Shown: positions 26,037-35,325, counted from the first letter of the stretch. The stretch is DNA of 35,332 nucleotides from Brevundimonas intermedia (GCF_027922165.1 NZ_BSFD01000002.1:654891-690222), one strand, 5' to 3'. The notes: generated from the sequence alone by a model not told the origin. Numbers and translations are program-made.

Positions 26037-26400
26037 TTATCCGCGCCGGCGTGCCGGGCTCCAGACCAAGGTCGGCATAGGTCCACCGCAGCTCGACGCC
26101 GTCGGGGACCAAGGCTTTGCACATGTCCGGCTTGATGCGACGCAGGGTGATTTTGGCAGGCGAGTTCTCCGCCACCGAAACCTCGAAATCCGACGCCTGG
26201 GTGCAGCCGTTGGAATCGACCCGAGCGACCAATGCGCCATCCACGAAGCGAGCTTCGTGGATGGCCTCCGCCGGCGGCGCGTCATCGCGCAAGACGTTGA
26301 CCGAGACGTTCTCGCCAGCGTCGCTGTCATAGATGACGCAGGCTGACAGCAGGGGAGCGGCAAGCGCCGCTGCCGCCAGCACCTTGAAGGCGCCGCGCAT
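26020..26400 (-). CDS. Cysteine-pair lipoprotein, paralogue 1
   Basis: A 126-residue predicted lipoprotein (lipobox LLSAC, Cys21). The mature domain has two cysteines, in SNGCT and DMCK, plus ITLRRI, GVELRW and LGLEPGTPARIINP. The gene at 27802-28182 encodes the same pattern, so the two are paralogues on either side of the flavoenzyme gene. The cysteines probably form a disulphide in the periplasm. I do not recognise a named family. The start shares a base with the stop of a 38-residue lipoprotein gene (TAATG), so the two form an operon. Confidence 0.82.
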   Translation of the reverse strand: MRGAFKVLAAAALAAPLLSACVIYDSDAGENVSVNVLRDDAPPAEAIHEARFVDGALVARVDSNGCTQASDFEVSVAENSPAKITLRRIKPDMCKALVPDGVELRWTYADLGLEPGTPARIINPLK

Positions 26401-26516
26401 TATTGATCCGAGGCCGGCGTCGTGATCACCCGCGTAGTGGGCTTTTCAGTCGCGACGATGATGCAGCCCGACAGCAGCGGGGCGGCGATGGCGATGGCGA
26501 GAGCGAGACGAAGCAT
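26400..26516 (-). CDS. Tiny lipoprotein (38 residues)
   Basis: A short gene that length-filtered callers can miss. The product starts MLRLALAIAIAAPLLSGC, a lipoprotein signal with lipobox LLSGC, and leaves a mature peptide of 21 residues starting at the cysteine and ending TPASDQ. AGGGG precedes the ATG nine bases upstream. The TAA stop and the next gene's ATG overlap as TAATG. The size and coupling suggest a real small lipoprotein or a leader for the downstream paralogue. Function unknown. Confidence 0.65.
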   Translation of the reverse strand: MLRLALAIAIAAPLLSGCIIVATEKPTTRVITTPASDQ

Positions 26517-26619
26517 TGGTGTGATCCCCTAATGAAGCTTGAGGCTTTTGTGACGCGCGGCGGGCGTTCAGGCACGTGAATTTTCAGCAAGCCAGGTGAA
26601 CAATCGGAAAGGTCGGTCC

Positions 26620-26647
26620 TTGACCAGGACAGCAACAGGCATAGCTA
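26620..26647 (+). promoter_or_regulatory. Putative promoter of the OYE-type gene
   Basis: TTGACC (26620-26625), 16-base spacer, TAGCTA (26642-26647), ending 27 bases before the ATG. A good -35, a moderate -10. Confidence 0.4.
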
Positions 26648-26674
26648 CTGTCCCCTTCCCTCGGACGCCTCCCC

Positions 26675-27772
26675 ATGAGCCAGCTCTTCTCGCCTCGCAG
26701 CATCGGCCCCCTGACGCTGAAGAACCGCATCGCCATCGCGCCCATGTGTCAGTACTCGGCCATCGACGGCGTGGCCCAGCCTTGGCATGGCCAACACCTC
26801 GGCCGCCTGGCCTTGTCCGGCGCCGGCCTTGTCATCCTGGAGGCCACAGGGGTTGAGGCTGCGGGCCGCATCACCCCGGATGATCTCGGCCTTTGGAATG
26901 ACGCGCAGGAAGCCGTCCTGGCCGACCTTCTCAAGGGTCTGCGCACCTATTCCGAGACGCCGGTCGGGATCCAGCTGGGCCATGCCGGCCGCAAGGCCTC
27001 GACCTCGGCCCCATGGAAGGGTGGTCGCGCCCTGACCGCCGAGGAGGGCGGCTGGCGAACCTTCGGCCCGTCCGCCCTGCCCTTCCGCGACGACTGGCAT
27101 ACGCCGACGGAGATGACCGAGGCCGACATGGACCGCGTCGTCGCCGCGTTCGAGGACGCCGCGCGCCGCGCTGATCGCGCGGGGTTCGACCTGGTCGAGC
27201 TTCATGCCGCCCACGGCTATTTGCTGAGCGAATTTCTGTCGCCGCTGTCCAACCGTCGCACCGACGCCTACGGCGGCGCCGCAGAGACGCGGGCGCGGTT
27301 CCCGCTACGTGTCGCCCAGGCTCTGCGTGACGCCTGGCCGCGGACCAAGGCTCTGGGCGTCCGCTTCAACGGCTCGGACTGGGTTGAGGGCGGGGTGGCG
27401 CTGAACGAGGTGATCGGCTTTGGCCGCACCCTGCACGAGATGGGCTATGACTATCTGCACCTGACCTCGGGCGGCAATGTCGCGCGGGCTGACATCCCGG
27501 GCTCGGAGCTGGGCTATCAGGTCCGCTTCGCCGAAGCCGTCAAAAAGGCCGTACCCGAGGCGACGGTCATGGCTGTGGGCATGATCATCGACCCACGACA
27601 GGCCGAGGATATCGTCACCTCAGGACAAGCGGACATTGTCGCCATCGCCCGCGCCGCTTTGGACGACCCCAATTGGGGCCACCATGCCGCCGTGGCCCTA
27701 GGTCATGACGAAGGTCTGCCACCCCAGTACGAACGCGCCGGCAAGAGCCACTGGCCGGGCTACGGCCGCTAA
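26675..27772 (+). CDS. Old yellow enzyme family NADH:flavin oxidoreductase (YqjM-like)
   Basis: A 365-residue FMN-dependent ene-reductase that reduces activated C=C bonds. The YqjM-class marks are APMCQYSA (Cys25, the FMN-tuning cysteine), LGHAGRKAS, ELHAAHGYLLSEFLSP (His177 and His180, substrate anchors) and DIVAIARAALDDPNW near the end. Length is normal. The physiological substrate is unknown; detoxification of electrophiles is the usual idea. It is flanked by two paralogous cysteine-pair lipoprotein genes, both on the opposite strand. Confidence 0.95.
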   Translation: MSQLFSPRSIGPLTLKNRIAIAPMCQYSAIDGVAQPWHGQHLGRLALSGAGLVILEATGVEAAGRITPDDLGLWNDAQEAVLADLLKGLRTYSETPVGIQLGHAGRKASTSAPWKGGRALTAEEGGWRTFGPSALPFRDDWHTPTEMTEADMDRVVAAFEDAARRADRAGFDLVELHAAHGYLLSEFLSPLSNRRTDAYGGAAETRARFPLRVAQALRDAWPRTKALGVRFNGSDWVEGGVALNEVIGFGRTLHEMGYDYLHLTSGGNVARADIPGSELGYQVRFAEAVKKAVPEATVMAVGMIIDPRQAEDIVTSGQADIVAIARAALDDPNWGHHAAVALGHDEGLPPQYERAGKSHWPGYGR

Positions 27773-27777
27773 GGCGA

Positions 27778-27810
27778 AGGTCTGGTCGTCAGGTCTGGTC
27801 GTCAGGTCTG
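27778..27810. repeat. Short tandem repeat, 13-bp unit, 2.5 copies
   Basis: AGGTCTGGTCGTC at 27778-27790 and 27791-27803, then AGGTCTG. It lies between the convergent OYE-type and lipoprotein genes and includes the lipoprotein stop codon, so slippage could alter that C-terminus. Confidence 0.85.
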
Positions 27811-28182
27811 GGGCAGTTGATAGGGGTTATTAACGCTGACGGGCGAACCGGGGGCCAAGCCCAGTTCCTCGAACGACCATTTCAGCTCGACACCGTGGAC
27901 CAGGGGCTCCTTGCAGGTGTCCTCGTCGATCCGCCGCAGGGTGATGACCGCGTCTGCGCCCTTGATACTGACGATGGGGATCAGGTCTTCCTTATGGGTG
28001 CAGCCGTTTGAGCTGACCCAAAAGACGGCCGCGTCCTTGGTGAAGGCGGCGGCGTGGATCGGCTCCAACGCGCCGGGCATGCCCGCCGTCGAGACGCTGG
28101 GCGCATCGGCGCCGCCCGCGCAGGCGGATACGCCTGCCGAAAAAGCGGCGATGATCGCTAGAGATTTGAAGACGGCGCGCAT
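27802..28182 (-). CDS. Cysteine-pair lipoprotein, paralogue 2
   Basis: A 126-residue predicted lipoprotein (signal ending GVSAC, Cys21), with the same mature pattern as 26020-26400: SNGCT, ITLRRI, a second cysteine in DTCK, GVELKW, LGLAPGSP and a final NP. Clear paralogue by shared motifs and equal length. The two cysteines probably pair in the periplasm. No named family recognised. It is convergent with the OYE-type gene, and its stop lies in a short tandem repeat. Confidence 0.82.
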   Translation of the reverse strand: MRAVFKSLAIIAAFSAGVSACAGGADAPSVSTAGMPGALEPIHAAAFTKDAAVFWVSSNGCTHKEDLIPIVSIKGADAVITLRRIDEDTCKEPLVHGVELKWSFEELGLAPGSPVSVNNPYQLPQT

Positions 28183-28271
28183 CGCTTTGGCGGCCTCCCC
28201 TGTTCTGTCGAACCCTGAACAGCCCGAGAATGCGCCTGTTCGCCAAGGAAGGGAACCAGCTGAAAGATAAA

Positions 28272-28295
28272 GGGCCCCGGACGAATCCGGAGCCC
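28272..28295 (-). terminator. Intrinsic terminator after rpsD
   Basis: A 10-bp stem (GGGCTCCGGA / TCCGGGGCCC on the minus strand, one mismatch) with a 4-base loop, followed by TTTATCTTT. It lies 69 bases past the rpsD stop. Confidence 0.8.
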
Positions 28296-28364
28296 TTCAA
28301 ACTCGTTACCTCTGCTGCAATGACGCTCGCCCTTAGGACGACCGCCGCGCCAGAGACGCTTCCC

Positions 28365-28982
28365 TTAGGAGGCGTAGTATTCGACGACCAGGTTCGGTTC
28401 CATCTTCACGGCGTACGGGACGTCCGTCAGTTCCGGCACGCGGACGTAGCGGACCGAGAACGAACGATCCGACAGTTCCAGATAGTCCGGCACATCGCGT
28501 TCCGACGACTGCTGGGCTTCGAGCACCAGAGCCATGTTGCGCGACTTTTCCTTCACGGTGACGACGTCTTCCGGCTTCACGCGGTAGGAGGCGATGTCGA
28601 CCTTCTTGCCGTTGACCAGGACGTGACCGTGGCTGACGAACTGGCGGGCGGCCCAGACGGTCGGGACGAACTTGGCGCGGTAGACGATGGCGTCCAGACG
28701 CGATTCCAGCAGGCCGATCAGGTTTTCCGAGGTGTTGCCCTTGCGACGGGCGGCCTCGTCATAGGTCTTGGCGAACTGCTTCTCGGTGATGTTGCCGTAG
28801 TAGCCCTTCAGCTTCTGCTTGGCCTTCAGTTGCAGACCGAAGTCCGAAACCTTCGACTTGCGACGCTGGCCGTGCTGGCCGGGACCGTAGGAGCGCTTGT
28901 TGACCGGAGACTTGGCGCGACCCCACAGGTTTTCACCCATGGCCCGGTCGATCTTGTATTTGGCGCTGTGGCGCTTGGACAT
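28365..28982 (-). CDS. rpsD: 30S ribosomal protein S4
   Basis: A primary 16S rRNA-binding protein that starts small-subunit assembly. The 205-residue product starts [21 protein letters not shown], typical of the alphaproteobacterial form without the zinc cysteines, and contains the S4 RNA-binding domain ([42 protein letters not shown]). Length is normal. It stands alone, outside the alpha operon, as usual in this group. A promoter upstream and a terminator downstream make it a single-gene unit. Confidence 0.98.
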   Translation of the reverse strand: MSKRHSAKYKIDRAMGENLWGRAKSPVNKRSYGPGQHGQRRKSKVSDFGLQLKAKQKLKGYYGNITEKQFAKTYDEAARRKGNTSENLIGLLESRLDAIVYRAKFVPTVWAARQFVSHGHVLVNGKKVDIASYRVKPEDVVTVKEKSRNMALVLEAQQSSERDVPDYLELSDRSFSVRYVRVPELTDVPYAVKMEPNLVVEYYAS

Positions 28983-29104
28983 TCTATTCTCTTTTCGACG
29001 ATGCGGCCCGGCATCCCCTCGATTGGGAATGCGATCTCAACGGCGGTCCACGCATCTTCCGTCATCAATCCCGCGTCCGGCGAACCGGAAACGTGGAAGG
29101 CGGC

Positions 29105-29134
29105 GCTTATCGCCACACAGGCTGTCGGAGTCAA
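29105..29134 (-). promoter_or_regulatory. Putative rpsD promoter
   Basis: On the minus strand TTGACT (29134-29129), 18-base spacer, ATAAGC (29110-29105). The predicted start leaves a leader of about 115 bases before the ATG. Confidence 0.55.
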
Positions 29135-29234
29135 GCCGTGGCGAACGTTAAGCACGATGGACAGGAACCCCACGGCCATGGCCGATCTTCTTGTCGTCGG
29201 AGGCACATCTCCTGAACCCCTCGCGGAGGGCGAA

Positions 29235-29441
29235 ATGGCGCATTCGATGACGACCGGCCTGAGCGATCGGGCTTTCGACGAGTTGAAACAGAAGCTGATC
29301 GATATGGTCGAGCCGCTGTCCGACAAGCAGCTGTTGGAGCTGGCCGACGGCATTCACGAGCTGTTGCGTCAACGCCGGGTTCTACGGCAACATCATTCCG
29401 AACGTATGACGGAACGGTCGGGCCTGACATCGGCGGGCTGA
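29235..29441 (+). CDS. Small hypothetical helical protein
   Basis: A 68-residue protein with no recognised family. The central part LSDRAFDELKQKLIDMVEPLSDKQLLELADGIHELLRQRR reads as two charged amphipathic helices. The ATG at 29235 has GGAGG five bases upstream; longer in-frame readings run through the rpsD promoter region and are not supported. It has no signal peptide, so it is likely cytoplasmic. It is divergent from rpsD and convergent with the exported hydrolase gene. Confidence 0.55.
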   Translation: MAHSMTTGLSDRAFDELKQKLIDMVEPLSDKQLLELADGIHELLRQRRVLRQHHSERMTERSGLTSAG

Positions 29442-29462
29442 GCGCCGACGCCAGGCGCGCGA

Positions 29463-30398
29463 TCAGGTCGCCGGTTGCGCCTCCTTGATGAAGATCGCGC
29501 GCCCCTCGCGGGTCTGGATCTTTCCAAGCCCCGGGAAGGGGAAGTGATAGGCGTAGATATGGGCCCCCGACGCCCTTAGCGCCGTGATTTCATCGAGACG
29601 CGCCTTCTTGCCCGCCGCCGCATCGTCGTCATAGCCGACGGTCCAGTCCGGATGTTCGACCGACAAAACCCAGTGGTGCATCAGGTCGCCCGTATACAAT
29701 AGCTGGTTCTGGCCGTCGGCGATCAGATACGCGACGTGACCCGGCGTATGACCGGCCGTGTCCTGAGACTCCACGCCCGGCGCGACCTCGTCGCCCGGAC
29801 GGAAGGCCTGGACCTTGGGCGCGATCACGCGAACCAGATCCGCCATTTCGGGATTGGCGCGGATCGACGCCCATTCCGCCTCCGACATCCGGATCGCGGC
29901 GTTGGGGAAGGCCAAGCCGCCATCGGCGACCAGACCACCCACGTGGTCAGGGTGTCCATGCGAGATCATGACGTCAGTGATGCTGGCGGGATCGACGCCG
30001 GCCGTCTGCAAGCTTTGCATCAACTGGCCCTTGCCGGCCCCAAGGCCGGTGTCGAACAGCATGGTCCGGGCGCCGTTCCGCACCAGCAGCGGATGGATCT
30101 CCAGCATGATGGGATCGGCCGGTTGTCCGGCGGCGGTCAGGGGGCCGGCGACCGCCTGGGGCGTCAGGCCCACACCGAAGACCGTGTTGTCATTCGGCAC
30201 GGGGTTCTGCCCGTCGAACAGGGCGATGGCGTCCAGGGCGCCGATCTTGAACCTATAGACCGGCTTTTCCGCCGGAGCAGCGACCGTCGAGGTCGCGTTC
30301 GGCGGCGCAGAATCGCCCGAGTTTTGGTCATTCGCCGCCGGAGAACAGGCCGCCAGGGCCAGGGCCGTCACGGCCGCCGTCGCCATAAGAATCCGCAT
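29463..30398 (-). CDS. Exported metallo-beta-lactamase-fold hydrolase (lipoprotein)
   Basis: A 311-residue MBL-fold protein with a lipoprotein signal (lipobox ALAAC, Cys18) and a Ser/Pro/Ala-rich linker to about residue 45. The zinc motif is H147-G-H149-P-D151-H152, followed by DTAGHTPGHVAYL and YTGDLMHH with further ligands. The layout is that of the broad lactonase-like MBL group (which includes AHL lactonases), but the substrate is not predictable. It probably acts in the periplasm. It lies downstream of the sod gene, separated from it by a strong terminator. Confidence 0.92.
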   Translation of the reverse strand: MRILMATAAVTALALAACSPAANDQNSGDSAPPNATSTVAAPAEKPVYRFKIGALDAIALFDGQNPVPNDNTVFGVGLTPQAVAGPLTAAGQPADPIMLEIHPLLVRNGARTMLFDTGLGAGKGQLMQSLQTAGVDPASITDVMISHGHPDHVGGLVADGGLAFPNAAIRMSEAEWASIRANPEMADLVRVIAPKVQAFRPGDEVAPGVESQDTAGHTPGHVAYLIADGQNQLLYTGDLMHHWVLSVEHPDWTVGYDDDAAAGKKARLDEITALRASGAHIYAYHFPFPGLGKIQTREGRAIFIKEAQPAT

Positions 30399-30430
30399 TG
30401 CTTCACTCCTGTGTACAAGCAGAATCGAAA

Positions 30431-30457
30431 ACGCCCGCCGGAGGTTCCGGCGGGCGT
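30431..30457 (-). terminator. Intrinsic terminator after sod
   Basis: Perfect 12-bp stem (ACGCCCGCCGGA / TCCGGCGGGCGT) with a 3-base loop, followed on the minus strand by TTTTCGATTC. Confidence 0.85.
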
Positions 30458-30480
30458 CGTCCTATTGCTTTCGCCTGGCG

Positions 30481-31092
30481 TTAGACGGCGGCGGCGTACA
30501 GTTCGTTGACCTTGTTCCAGTTCACCACCGACCAGAAGGACTTCAGGTAGTCGGCGCGGCGGTTCTGGTATTTCAGATAATAGGCGTGTTCCCAGACGTC
30601 GGCGCCCAGGATGACTTCGCCGCGCTCTTCCACGACATCCATCAGCGGATTGTCCTGGTTGGGCGTGGAGGTGATCTTCAGCTTGCCGCTCTGGACGATC
30701 AGCCAGGCCCAGCCGGAGCCGAATTGGGCGGCGCCGGCGGCGTTGAAATCTTCCTTGAACTTGTCCATGCCGCCCAGATCGCTGTCGATGGCGGCGGCCA
30801 GTTCGGCCGAAGGCTCGCCGGTCTGACCGGCGGGGGCGAGCAGTTCCCAGAACAGGCTGTGATTCCAGTGACCGCCGCCGTTGTTGCGCACGGCCTTGGG
30901 GGCGGTCGAAATGCTGGTGAAGATTTCTTCCAGCGACTTGCCCTGCAGATCCGCATCCGCATCGACCGCCTTGTTCAGGTTGTCGACATAGGTCTGGTGG
31001 TGCTTGTCGTGGTGGAAGGTCATCGTCTCCTTGTCGATGGCCGGCTCCAGCGCATCATAGGCGTAGGGCAGCGGGGGCAGGGTGAAGGCCAT
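30481..31092 (-). CDS. sod: Fe/Mn superoxide dismutase, Mn-type second-shell residues
   Basis: Converts superoxide to hydrogen peroxide and oxygen in the cytoplasm. The 203-residue product has the four metal ligands His27, His78, Asp165 and His169 ([13 protein letters not shown]). Iron enzymes usually carry Gln four residues before the second histidine; here it is Gly74 (NGGGHWNH), and the alternative glutamine Gln146 is present (TPNQDNPLM), the pattern of manganese enzymes. Automated annotation often calls such proteins Fe-type (SodB), so the metal should be regarded as open: Mn or cambialistic is favoured by sequence. It has its own terminator. Confidence 0.95.
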   Translation of the reverse strand: MAFTLPPLPYAYDALEPAIDKETMTFHHDKHHQTYVDNLNKAVDADADLQGKSLEEIFTSISTAPKAVRNNGGGHWNHSLFWELLAPAGQTGEPSAELAAAIDSDLGGMDKFKEDFNAAGAAQFGSGWAWLIVQSGKLKITSTPNQDNPLMDVVEERGEVILGADVWEHAYYLKYQNRRADYLKSFWSVVNWNKVNELYAAAV

Positions 31093-31129
31093 GGGGAGTT
31101 TCCTCTCGCGACAGATTTCCGACGCCCTT

Positions 31130-31157
31130 CATCTAGGCGCCCGTTTGCATAACCCAA
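31130..31157 (-). promoter_or_regulatory. Possible sod promoter
   Basis: On the minus strand TTGGGT (31157-31152), 16-base spacer, TAGATG (31135-31130), ending 37 bases before the ATG. Moderate match only. Confidence 0.35.
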
Positions 31158-31200
31158 GCACCATCGCCCGGATTGGTTACGATTTATCGGCCCGGAACGG

Positions 31201-31425
31201 TTAAGCTGGCAAGTTCGCCTTCAGACATTCGCGCACGGCGCGCTTGACGTCGCCGGGCGCATTGGGCTCATCCACCCCCTCAGCGGCGAAGACGGCGCGT
31301 ACCGCAGCGTCGAGCCCATTCGGCAAGGCGGCAATCACCCGCTTTTGCCCCTTCTCGTGCAGGCAATAGCCCACCTCGCGGCAAAGGGCGGAAAACATCG
31401 GTTCATAAGGATCGGGAGCGCTCAT
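31201..31425 (-). CDS. Small conserved-looking hypothetical protein
   Basis: A 74-residue soluble protein (MSAPDPYEPMFSALCREVGY...) with three cysteines (in ALCREVGYCLHEKG and in RECLKANLPA) and no signal peptide or membrane segment. No family recognised. It starts 42 bases after the S-formylglutathione hydrolase stop in the same direction and could belong to that transcript. Confidence 0.7.
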   Translation of the reverse strand: MSAPDPYEPMFSALCREVGYCLHEKGQKRVIAALPNGLDAAVRAVFAAEGVDEPNAPGDVKRAVRECLKANLPA

Positions 31426-31467
31426 CGCGCCCCTCTAGCACCCCAGCCCGATCCGCGACAGCCGCCC

Positions 31468-32322
31468 TCAGGCCTTCAGCCGTTCGGCGTGGAAGGCGAT
31501 GTGGTCGGCGATGAAGCTGGTCATGAAGAAATAGGAGTGGTCGTAGCCGGGCTGCAGCCGAATGGTGACCTTCTGGCCGGCCGCGTCGGCGGCGGCCTGG
31601 AGCAGTTCGGGCTTGAGCTGGTCGGTCAGAAAGCTGTCGGCGTCGCCCTGGTCGATCAGGATGTCGTCATAGACGCCGGGCGCAGCGCCGGCCGCGATCA
31701 GTTTCGCGGCGTCGTGGCGGTCCCATGCGGCCCGATCTTCCCCCAGATAGGCGGTGAAAGCCTTTTCGCCCCAGGGGCAGCGGGTCGGTGAACAGATCGG
31801 TGCGAAGGCCGAGACCGATCGGAACAGGTCCGGATGTTTCAGGGCCAGGGTCAGGGCCCCATGCCCGCCCATCGAATGGCCCGAGATCGACCGGACGCCG
31901 GTGGTCGGGAACTCCGCATCGATCAAATCGATCAGTTCCCCGGTCACATAGGATTCCATGCGGAAGTGCGCCGCCCAGGGCGCCTGGGTCGCATCCAGAT
32001 AGAAGCCCGCACCCTGGCCCAGATCATAGGCCGGGTCGTCGGCGACGCCCTCACCCTTGAGATCGGGGCCGCGCGGGCTGGTGTCCGGCGCGACGATGAT
32101 GACGCCGTGTTCGGCGGCGGCCTGGTAGGCGCCGGCCTTGGTGGTGAAATTGTCCTCGGTGCAGGTCAGGCCCGACAGCCATATCAGCACCGGAAACGGC
32201 CCCTCCCCGCCTGGAACGAAGACCGACAGGGTCATCGGCGTGCCGGTCGCGGCGCTGTCGTGTTTCAGATAGCGAAGGGTTCCGCCGTGGACGATGTGGG
32301 TCTTGGTGGTCTGCAAGGTCAT
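31468..32322 (-). CDS. fghA: S-formylglutathione hydrolase
   Basis: Hydrolyses S-formylglutathione to formate and glutathione, the second step of glutathione-dependent formaldehyde oxidation, in the cytoplasm. The 284-residue product has the conserved Cys in SGLTCTEDNFTTKAG (Cys54), the nucleophile elbow G148-H-S150-M-G-G, and the histidine in GYDHSYFF near the C-terminus. Length is normal. The first-step dehydrogenase gene lies about 1 kb upstream in the same direction, with a VOC gene and a hypothetical between them. Confidence 0.97.
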   Translation of the reverse strand: MTLQTTKTHIVHGGTLRYLKHDSAATGTPMTLSVFVPGGEGPFPVLIWLSGLTCTEDNFTTKAGAYQAAAEHGVIIVAPDTSPRGPDLKGEGVADDPAYDLGQGAGFYLDATQAPWAAHFRMESYVTGELIDLIDAEFPTTGVRSISGHSMGGHGALTLALKHPDLFRSVSAFAPICSPTRCPWGEKAFTAYLGEDRAAWDRHDAAKLIAAGAAPGVYDDILIDQGDADSFLTDQLKPELLQAAADAAGQKVTIRLQPGYDHSYFFMTSFIADHIAFHAERLKA

Positions 32323-32422
32323 GCCGTCTGGCTAGTCCACCTGACCGAAGCCCGCAACGCGCAAGCCTGTGAGAGCAGGATCATGCGCTAATGCGAAGCC
32401 CCGTTGTCAGCTGAGGCCCGTC

Positions 32423-32806
32423 TCACCCCACCCGGTGGACGGCGCAGACCTTGTTGCCGGACGGATCGCGCAGATAGGCCGCCAACAGCGTGCCGAACGC
32501 CCCCCGCCGCTCGCCCGGCGGATCCTCGATGGCCCGGCCACCGGCGGCGACCCCCGCATCGTGGAAAGCCTGGACCATCTCGGGCGTCTGGGCGGCGAAG
32601 CCGATGGTGCCGCCGTTGGCGTGGCAGGCCGGCTCCCCGTCGATCGGCTTGCCGACGGCGAAGGCGCCGTACGGCGTGCGCCACCAATAGCGACCCTTGG
32701 GGTCCGGCCCCTTCCCTAGCTCAACGCCCAGCGCGCCCAAGGCGGCGTCGTAAAATTGGCGCGAAGCCTCGACGTCGTCGGCGCCAACGGTAACGTGTGT
32801 GAACAT
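32423..32806 (-). CDS. VOC family (glyoxalase-like) protein
   Basis: A 127-residue vicinal-oxygen-chelate protein: FTHVTVGADDVEASRQFYDAALGALG at the start and the ending YLRDPSGNKVCAVHRV. Its function is unknown; family members include glyoxalases and fosfomycin-resistance proteins. The start at 32806 has GGGAGG six bases upstream; the longer reading begins inside the operator-like repeat. Lying between the two formaldehyde genes, it may handle a related glutathione adduct (inference). Confidence 0.9.
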   Translation of the reverse strand: MFTHVTVGADDVEASRQFYDAALGALGVELGKGPDPKGRYWWRTPYGAFAVGKPIDGEPACHANGGTIGFAAQTPEMVQAFHDAGVAAGGRAIEDPPGERRGAFGTLLAAYLRDPSGNKVCAVHRVG

Positions 32807-32840
32807 ATGTTCCTCCCTTTGCTCCGACAGACCTAGCAAG

Positions 32841-32861
32841 TCAGTTTCTTTTGGCAACTAA
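32841..32861. promoter_or_regulatory. Operator-like inverted repeat upstream of the VOC gene
   Basis: A 21-base imperfect inverted repeat with arms TCAGTT and AACTAA. On the minus strand a possible -35 TTGCCA and -10 TAGGTC (16-base spacer) overlap it, 21 bases or more before the VOC ribosome-binding site. This suggests an internal, regulated promoter for the VOC gene. Confidence 0.4.
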
Positions 32862-32869
32862 TAAGCTGG

Positions 32870-33285
32870 TCAGGCCGCTGCGCAGTTCAGGACTCGATAA
32901 TCTCCGCCCTTGACCGGCAGCCATACATTCCCGGAGTTGCTGAGGTCGAAAAAGCCCAGCTGCTCCTGACGCGCCCACTTCAGAGCCACTTCGTAAGCTT
33001 CGTCGGCGTGGTCCCAGCGGAAGTCTGCGTAGATGAAGGCCGCGCGGATTGAATAGCCGGTGATCCGGGTGTTGTCCTCGTCATCCGTTGCGTCCGGCCC
33101 GTTCATGGCCGGGAAGGTCTGCCGCATGTTGTCGTACCAGCGCCGTAACGGCAGAGAGGCAGTCGCCGGATCATCATCGTCCTCCTGCGTCTCCAACCAG
33201 TTGGTCTGCGCCTCGTACCACGCCATGAAGGCCACGCACTCGGTGGGCGCGACAGCAGGATCGAAGACCGCCAGATCGAAGCTCA

Positions 33286-33286
<1 letters not shown>
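32870..33286 (-). CDS. Conserved-looking hypothetical protein, coupled to the formaldehyde dehydrogenase gene
   Basis: A 138-residue acidic soluble protein (VSFDLAVFDPAVAPTECVAFMAWYEAQTNW..., with TFPAMNGPDATDDEDNTRITGYSI and a final KGGDYRVLNC). The compact alpha/beta pattern resembles proteins found in many genomes as stand-alone hypotheticals, some near toxin-immunity loci, but I cannot assign a family. The start is a GTG whose first base is the last base of the dehydrogenase TAG, so translation is coupled. The function is unknown. Confidence 0.75.
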
Positions 33287-34392
<1,106 letters not shown>

Positions 34393-34462
34393 GACGGGGG
34401 CTCCTTGGTTCAAGCCTGTTTGTCACGAGCGACGCCGGTAAGGCCAGCCCAAGAATCAACGG

Positions 34463-34490
34463 AATCGACTCGAATTTTTTTGAGTCGATT
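34463..34490. promoter_or_regulatory. Inverted repeat between frmA and cobB
   Basis: AATCGACTC (34463-34471) and GAGTCGATT (34482-34490), perfect 9-bp arms with a T-rich 10-base spacer, 71 bases upstream of the frmA start. Its place in the divergent region suggests an operator for frmA; formaldehyde-responsive control is a reasonable guess but no regulator gene is in the window. Confidence 0.45.
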
Positions 34491-34605
34491 TTCGTCTATT
34501 TTTGTCAGCCAAACCTGACATGGCGCCCCACTCGATACGACGGCTTCGCGTCTAGCCTATGGGTGCGTCGAAATCGGGCGTAGGCTGACCCGAGCAGACA
34601 CGTTA

Positions 34606-35325
34606 ATGACGCGCATGACGCCTCGTAATCTCGTCGTCCTGACCGGGGCGGGCATATCGGCCGAGAGCGGCGTGCCCACGTTTCGCGCGGACGACGGCCT
34701 GTGGTGCGGGCACAGGGTCGAGGATGTGGCGACGCCGGAAGGCTATGCGGCCGATCCTGCTCTGGTGCAGGACTTCTACAATCAGCGGCGACGGCAGTTG
34801 GCGCAGGTTCGGCCCAATGCGGCGCATGTCGCCTTGGCCGAGCTGGCGGCGCGGTGGGAGGGCGACTTCCTGCTGGTGACGCAAAACGTCGACGACCTGC
34901 ACGACCGAGCGCACGCCGACACGTCGCCGGGCGCCGGGTTCGAACTGATCCATATGCACGGCGAACTGCTGAAAGGCCGCTGCACCCGCTCGGGCGTGGT
35001 GATGGACTGGGCCGGCGACATGGCGGCCGACGAGGCCTCGCCGCATCATCCGCAGGGGCGGATGCGACCGCATATCGTCTGGTTCGGGGAGACGCCGCTG
35101 GAGATGGAGCGGATCGAGCAAGCGCTGGAGAGATGCGACCTGTTCGTCTCCATCGGCACCTCGGGCGCGGTCTATCCGGCGGCGGGGTTCGTGCAGTCGG
35201 CGCGATACGCCGGGGCGCGGACGGTGGAGATCAATCTGGAGCCGACGCAAGGCGCGCGCCTGTTCGACGAGGGGGTCTATGGCCCCGCGACCCAAGCTGT
35301 GCCCGCCTTCTTCGACACCCTATAG
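34606..35325 (+). CDS. cobB: CobB-type NAD-dependent protein deacylase (sirtuin)
   Basis: Removes acyl groups from lysines using NAD+. The 239-residue product has GAGIS (14-18), the acyl-binding pair Tyr58 and Arg61 (YNQR) typical of class III sirtuins that prefer succinyl or similar acidic acyl groups, QNVDDLH (93-99), and the catalytic His118. The zinc region is odd: only one cysteine remains (Cys126), and the segment where E. coli CobB has a cluster of cysteines reads [13 protein letters not shown]. It may bind no zinc or use histidines. A second ATG three codons in is an alternative start. Complete within the window. Confidence 0.95.
   Translation: MTRMTPRNLVVLTGAGISAESGVPTFRADDGLWCGHRVEDVATPEGYAADPALVQDFYNQRRRQLAQVRPNAAHVALAELAARWEGDFLLVTQNVDDLHDRAHADTSPGAGFELIHMHGELLKGRCTRSGVVMDWAGDMAADEASPHHPQGRMRPHIVWFGETPLEMERIEQALERCDLFVSIGTSGAVYPAAGFVQSARYAGARTVEINLEPTQGARLFDEGVYGPATQAVPAFFDTL

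Noticed and set aside
28183..29234. Long plus-strand frame across rpsD (28230-29441) as one gene
   Set aside because: It is antisense to rpsD. Only its last 68 codons have an independent ribosome-binding site, and these are listed separately.
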